A DNA stretch of 64,000 nt from Macrosoma leucophasiata. Taxonomy: Eukaryota > Arthropoda > Insecta > Lepidoptera > Hedylidae. The notes beneath the pieces were generated by a model, which was not told the DNA's origin, searched no databases, and worked only from the letters and a program-made list of their open reading frames with translations. This document shows positions 62,698-64,000 of this stretch, one piece after another. The position numbers and the translations under genes were made by a program. The DNA is taken from positions 16,872,001 to 16,936,000 of the forward strand of contig JAWQUS010000032.1 of the NCBI GenBank assembly GCA_036365455.1, read 5' to 3'. The first letter of the stretch is position 1. Each line of letters begins with the position of its first letter.

Positions 62698-63017
62698 TGC
62701 ACTTTCTTGTTCTAAAATTTTAAGAGTAGTGTGTTGACATGGACGGCTTAACCTATAGAGCAGGGTGTGCGTAAAATGTAGCACAATTCCACTGTCCATA
62801 AAACTTAAAACACAAGACAAAAACATGAAAAAAGATGTGCTACAGGCATAACAACAATGAGTGTTATTCTGCCGTCATAAGAAAGGCCGTTTCGAATACC
62901 ATACTGTAAGCTATATCTACTTATAAAATAGCTTGTTGGAATATGAAAAAACTTTCTTGTTATGATGGAAAAGTTAATAGTTATAGCCGCGGGGGGGAGC
63001 AGGGTATTGCCTAGAGG

Positions 63018-63470
63018 GTGCCAGGGTTTTATTGCACACGGACACTACACGAGCTAGAGCCACCCCTGTGTGTTTATACATTTTTAAGTAAAGTCACTTT
63101 AACAAAAGATTTAATTGAGAAAGTTGAAGAGACAAGTGACCAAGCGAAAAACAATCTTATGTTTGAATTGAAATATTGTCGGATAACTGCATCAAGAGCT
63201 TTTGAAGTTAGTTGTTGCAAGGTAACTGGCACATCAGGATGGCACATTTATATCACTAATACTAGGTGGCAAATGTCTGACACCAAGCATATGAAACGTA
63301 GCCTTGTGTTAGAAGATAAAATGAGAGACAGAAAATTTTGAAAAAAAATTAAGAACTGGTCTGGTATTGAGTACTATATACCCAATGATCACTGGTTCTC
63401 TGGATAGAATTTCTGAAGATTGCATGATCGAAATTAAATGTCTTATAAGTGCAAAACTTATTAAACTATA
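63018..63470 (+). pseudogene. YqaJ-like exonuclease remnant with frameshift
   Basis: 63110-63341 encodes FELKYCRITASRAFEV and ...HMKRSLVLEDK, matching the N-terminal motif of the YqaJ nuclease fold (R-I-T-A-S). A frameshift near 63325-63335 moves the rest to another frame, which reads GLVLSTIYPMI...EDCMIEIKC (63352-63450), with the catalytic-type E-I-K. The C-terminal remainder is lost where a LINE begins at about 63471. Same strand and probably same gene as 61925-62697. Confidence 0.6.
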
Positions 63471-64000
63471 TTATCATTCCTCGCTCTGACGTTCGAGAGT
63501 AAGCACGGTTATACTTTTCAAAAGTTCCTAAAAACTACCCACCATGCTAAAGTGCGCGCAATGTAAAAAAATTGTGAATAAAAGATATCCTGGATTTGAG
63601 TGTAATAAATGTAGTGTTATTGTGCATGATAAGACGGAATGTTCAGGTCTTACTAACAAACAACTCAATGCAATACGCGCTACTGAAAACCTAGAGTGGA
63701 CTTGCAACGACTGTTCGAAGATAAGGCGTAAAAGTTCAATTGTAGCCCCTGATGATGACTTCGATGAAGATGAAGAAGTTATGAATCAAGGTAACAATGT
63801 CGTCTCCATCAATTCGGACAAATTAACAGCTGATATAGCAAAGCACGTAGATCGTATCTTAAAAAGAGAGATCAATGAGGTCACTAAATCAGTGCAATAT
63901 CTAGGTGACAAAGTTGATGAGTGCTTAGAAAATACCGAAGCCCTCAAACAAATAATAAAAGATCTAGAAAAGAAAAACATCGATCTAAGAAACAAAAATG
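63471..64000 (+). mobile_element. 5' end of a non-LTR retrotransposon, cut by the window edge
   Basis: A short GC-richer leader (TCATTCCTCGCTCTGACG...) followed by ORF1. The junction with the YqaJ remnant is abrupt. If the copy is full length its ORF2 lies beyond the window. Confidence 0.6.
63544..64000 (+). CDS. LINE ORF1 protein (PHD-like zinc finger plus coiled coil), partial
   Basis: Open from ATG at 63544 (context CCACCATG) to the window end, at least 152 residues. Residues 1-60 hold a Cys/His array (MLKCAQC, CNKCSVIVHD, CNDC) with PHD-finger spacing. An acidic patch (DDDFDEDEE) follows at ~69-77, then from ~90 a Lys/Glu-rich stretch with heptad-like hydrophobics. Proteins of this layout, often annotated as zinc finger DNA-binding proteins in Lepidoptera, are ORF1 products of CR1/jockey-like LINEs that bind nucleic acid and form oligomers. 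No damage is visible in the part seen. Confidence 0.7.
   Translation, partial: MLKCAQCKKIVNKRYPGFECNKCSVIVHDKTECSGLTNKQLNAIRATENLEWTCNDCSKIRRKSSIVAPDDDFDEDEEVMNQGNNVVSINSDKLTADIAKHVDRILKREINEVTKSVQYLGDKVDECLENTEALKQIIKDLEKKNIDLRNKN

Overview
The window is AT-rich, repeat-dense nuclear DNA of an insect, almost certainly a moth or butterfly. The repeat types fit Lepidoptera: Helitron-like ends finishing in CTAG, several tRNA-derived SINEs, 5S-rRNA-derived SINEs, LINE tails ending in (AAAT)n or (ATT)n, hAT-type miniature elements and a very abundant ~300-bp A-tailed repeat. No operons, bacterial genes, rRNA operon or CRISPR array were seen. All identities were judged by eye from the sequence.

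Host genes are few. The clear one is a four-exon plus-strand orthologue of mitochondrial fission process protein 1 (MTFP1/MTP18) at 28011-34264; its exons join in frame to give 149 residues and its three introns are filled with mobile elements. At 61925-63470 lies a broken gene resembling the insect family with a SWIM-like zinc finger and a YqaJ-type exonuclease domain; it is interrupted by a frameshift and by a LINE whose first ORF (zinc finger plus coiled coil) runs off the right edge.

Mobile DNA dominates. 69-4708 (minus) is an apparently intact, young Ty3/gypsy retrotransposon with two apparently identical 131-bp LTRs, a 5-bp target duplication and one long gag-pol ORF. 20619-23350 is a 5'-truncated non-LTR retrotransposon with an RT, next to a hAT-type MITE. 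Further LINE ends lie at 6003-6440, 31985-32258, 54255-54845, 56690-57455 and 58400-58524. 44004-44779 is a GC-rich 776-bp retroposon with a 14-bp target duplication.

The most unusual structure is at 36316-38974: nine copies of a 307-bp unit, each containing a tRNA-like sequence with pol III A and B boxes. About 4.7 tandem units face one way and 3.9 tandem units the other, and the whole is flanked by a 12-bp direct repeat. Three smaller inverted relatives (7561-8010, 33607-33954, 39815-40100) also each have a 12-bp direct repeat, one complete 3' end and one end cut at the same A-rich site. I infer twin-primed reverse transcription of a circular or multimeric tRNA-like RNA. I know of no described family that matches this exactly.

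Layout: 1-4.7 kb gypsy; 4.7-28 kb repeats and the LINE; 28-34.3 kb MTFP1 with repeat-filled introns; 34.3-40.1 kb tRNA-like composites; 40-43 kb mostly featureless AT-rich DNA; 43-61.8 kb nested SINEs, MITEs, Helitrons and LINE fragments; 61.9-64 kb broken YqaJ-like gene and LINE start.
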